Below are positions 63,894 through 64,000 of a stretch of DNA of 64,000 bases, piece by piece. The position numbers and the translations under genes were made by a program. Under the pieces are notes generated by a model. The model saw only the letters and a list, made by a program, of their open reading frames with translations. It was not told where the DNA came from and did no database searches. The stretch lies in contig VWPU01011857.1 of the NCBI GenBank assembly GCA_013398955.1, positions 186,001-250,000 of the forward strand. The letters run 5' to 3'. This stretch comes from Callaeas wilsoni (taxonomy: Eukaryota > Chordata > Aves > Passeriformes > Callaeidae). The first letter of the stretch is position 1, and each line of letters starts with the position of its first letter.

Positions 63894-64000
63894 ACATTAT
63901 TTATAGTATTTTACTAACTTCTGTTCCTTACTCTGTTCTGTGTATCAGACTAGGGTTATTTTTATAAGTGATAGGGAAAAAACCCAACAATAAAACCCTT

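Noticed and set aside
1..64000. tRNA, rRNA, CRISPR array or bacterial operon
   Set aside because: I found no T-loop GGTTCGA-type box in a tRNA context, no regularly spaced repeats with spacers, and no tightly packed long open frames. The composition and CR1 relic indicate vertebrate DNA.
1..64000. Endogenous retrovirus or LTR element
   Set aside because: No primer-binding site, polypurine tract with paired LTRs, or gag/pol-like open frame was recognised.

Overview
The window looks like vertebrate nuclear DNA, most likely from a bird. It is AT-rich and almost free of interspersed repeats. It has short homopolymer and A/C- or T/G-rich tracts, small isolated CpG-rich islands, and one degenerate fragment (47432-47550) that follows the 3' end of a CR1 LINE, the dominant avian/reptilian retroposon. 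I see no Alu, B1, L1 or MIR-like sequence. The bird assignment rests on the CR1 match and overall texture, not on a recognised gene.

I could not identify any protein-coding gene, tRNA, rRNA or CRISPR array. Open frames are short: the longest is 213 codons, inside a GC-rich island where stops are rare, and the next is 167 codons. These are roughly the lengths expected by chance in 64 kb of this composition. None shows a domain I recognise. The window is best read as a gene desert or the interior of a very long intron.

Layout. 1-890: ordinary sequence plus a protein-like open frame on the minus strand (519-887). 900-12240: AT-rich non-coding DNA with two candidate conserved non-coding elements (4770-5120, 6720-6830), a GC patch with a perfect inverted repeat (7380-7530) and a short hairpin (8419-8441). 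12280-12480: GC patch with two CACGTG E-boxes in a 10-bp direct repeat. 19737-19945: a small, dense CpG island with a NotI site. 20-43 kb: AT-rich desert with an A/C-rich tract, an 18-bp palindrome, GC patches near 24.0, 32.0 and 34.9 kb, and a candidate POU-site element near 43.0 kb. 43790-44345: a second, longer CpG island with two strong plus-strand splice-donor matches. 44.4-59 kb: desert with the CR1 relic and GC patches at 53.1 and 54.0 kb. 59155-59217: clustered AT palindromes. 60024-60119: a near-duplicate pair separated by a single N, probably an assembly join. 62.5-63.3 kb: two GC patches. 63.8-63.9 kb: AT-rich palindromes.

If anything here is transcribed, the two CpG islands are the best candidate promoters, probably for non-coding RNA. 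I found no evidence for a new enzymatic or defence system. The most reportable signals are the islands, the paired E-boxes, the palindromes and the N-flanked duplication.
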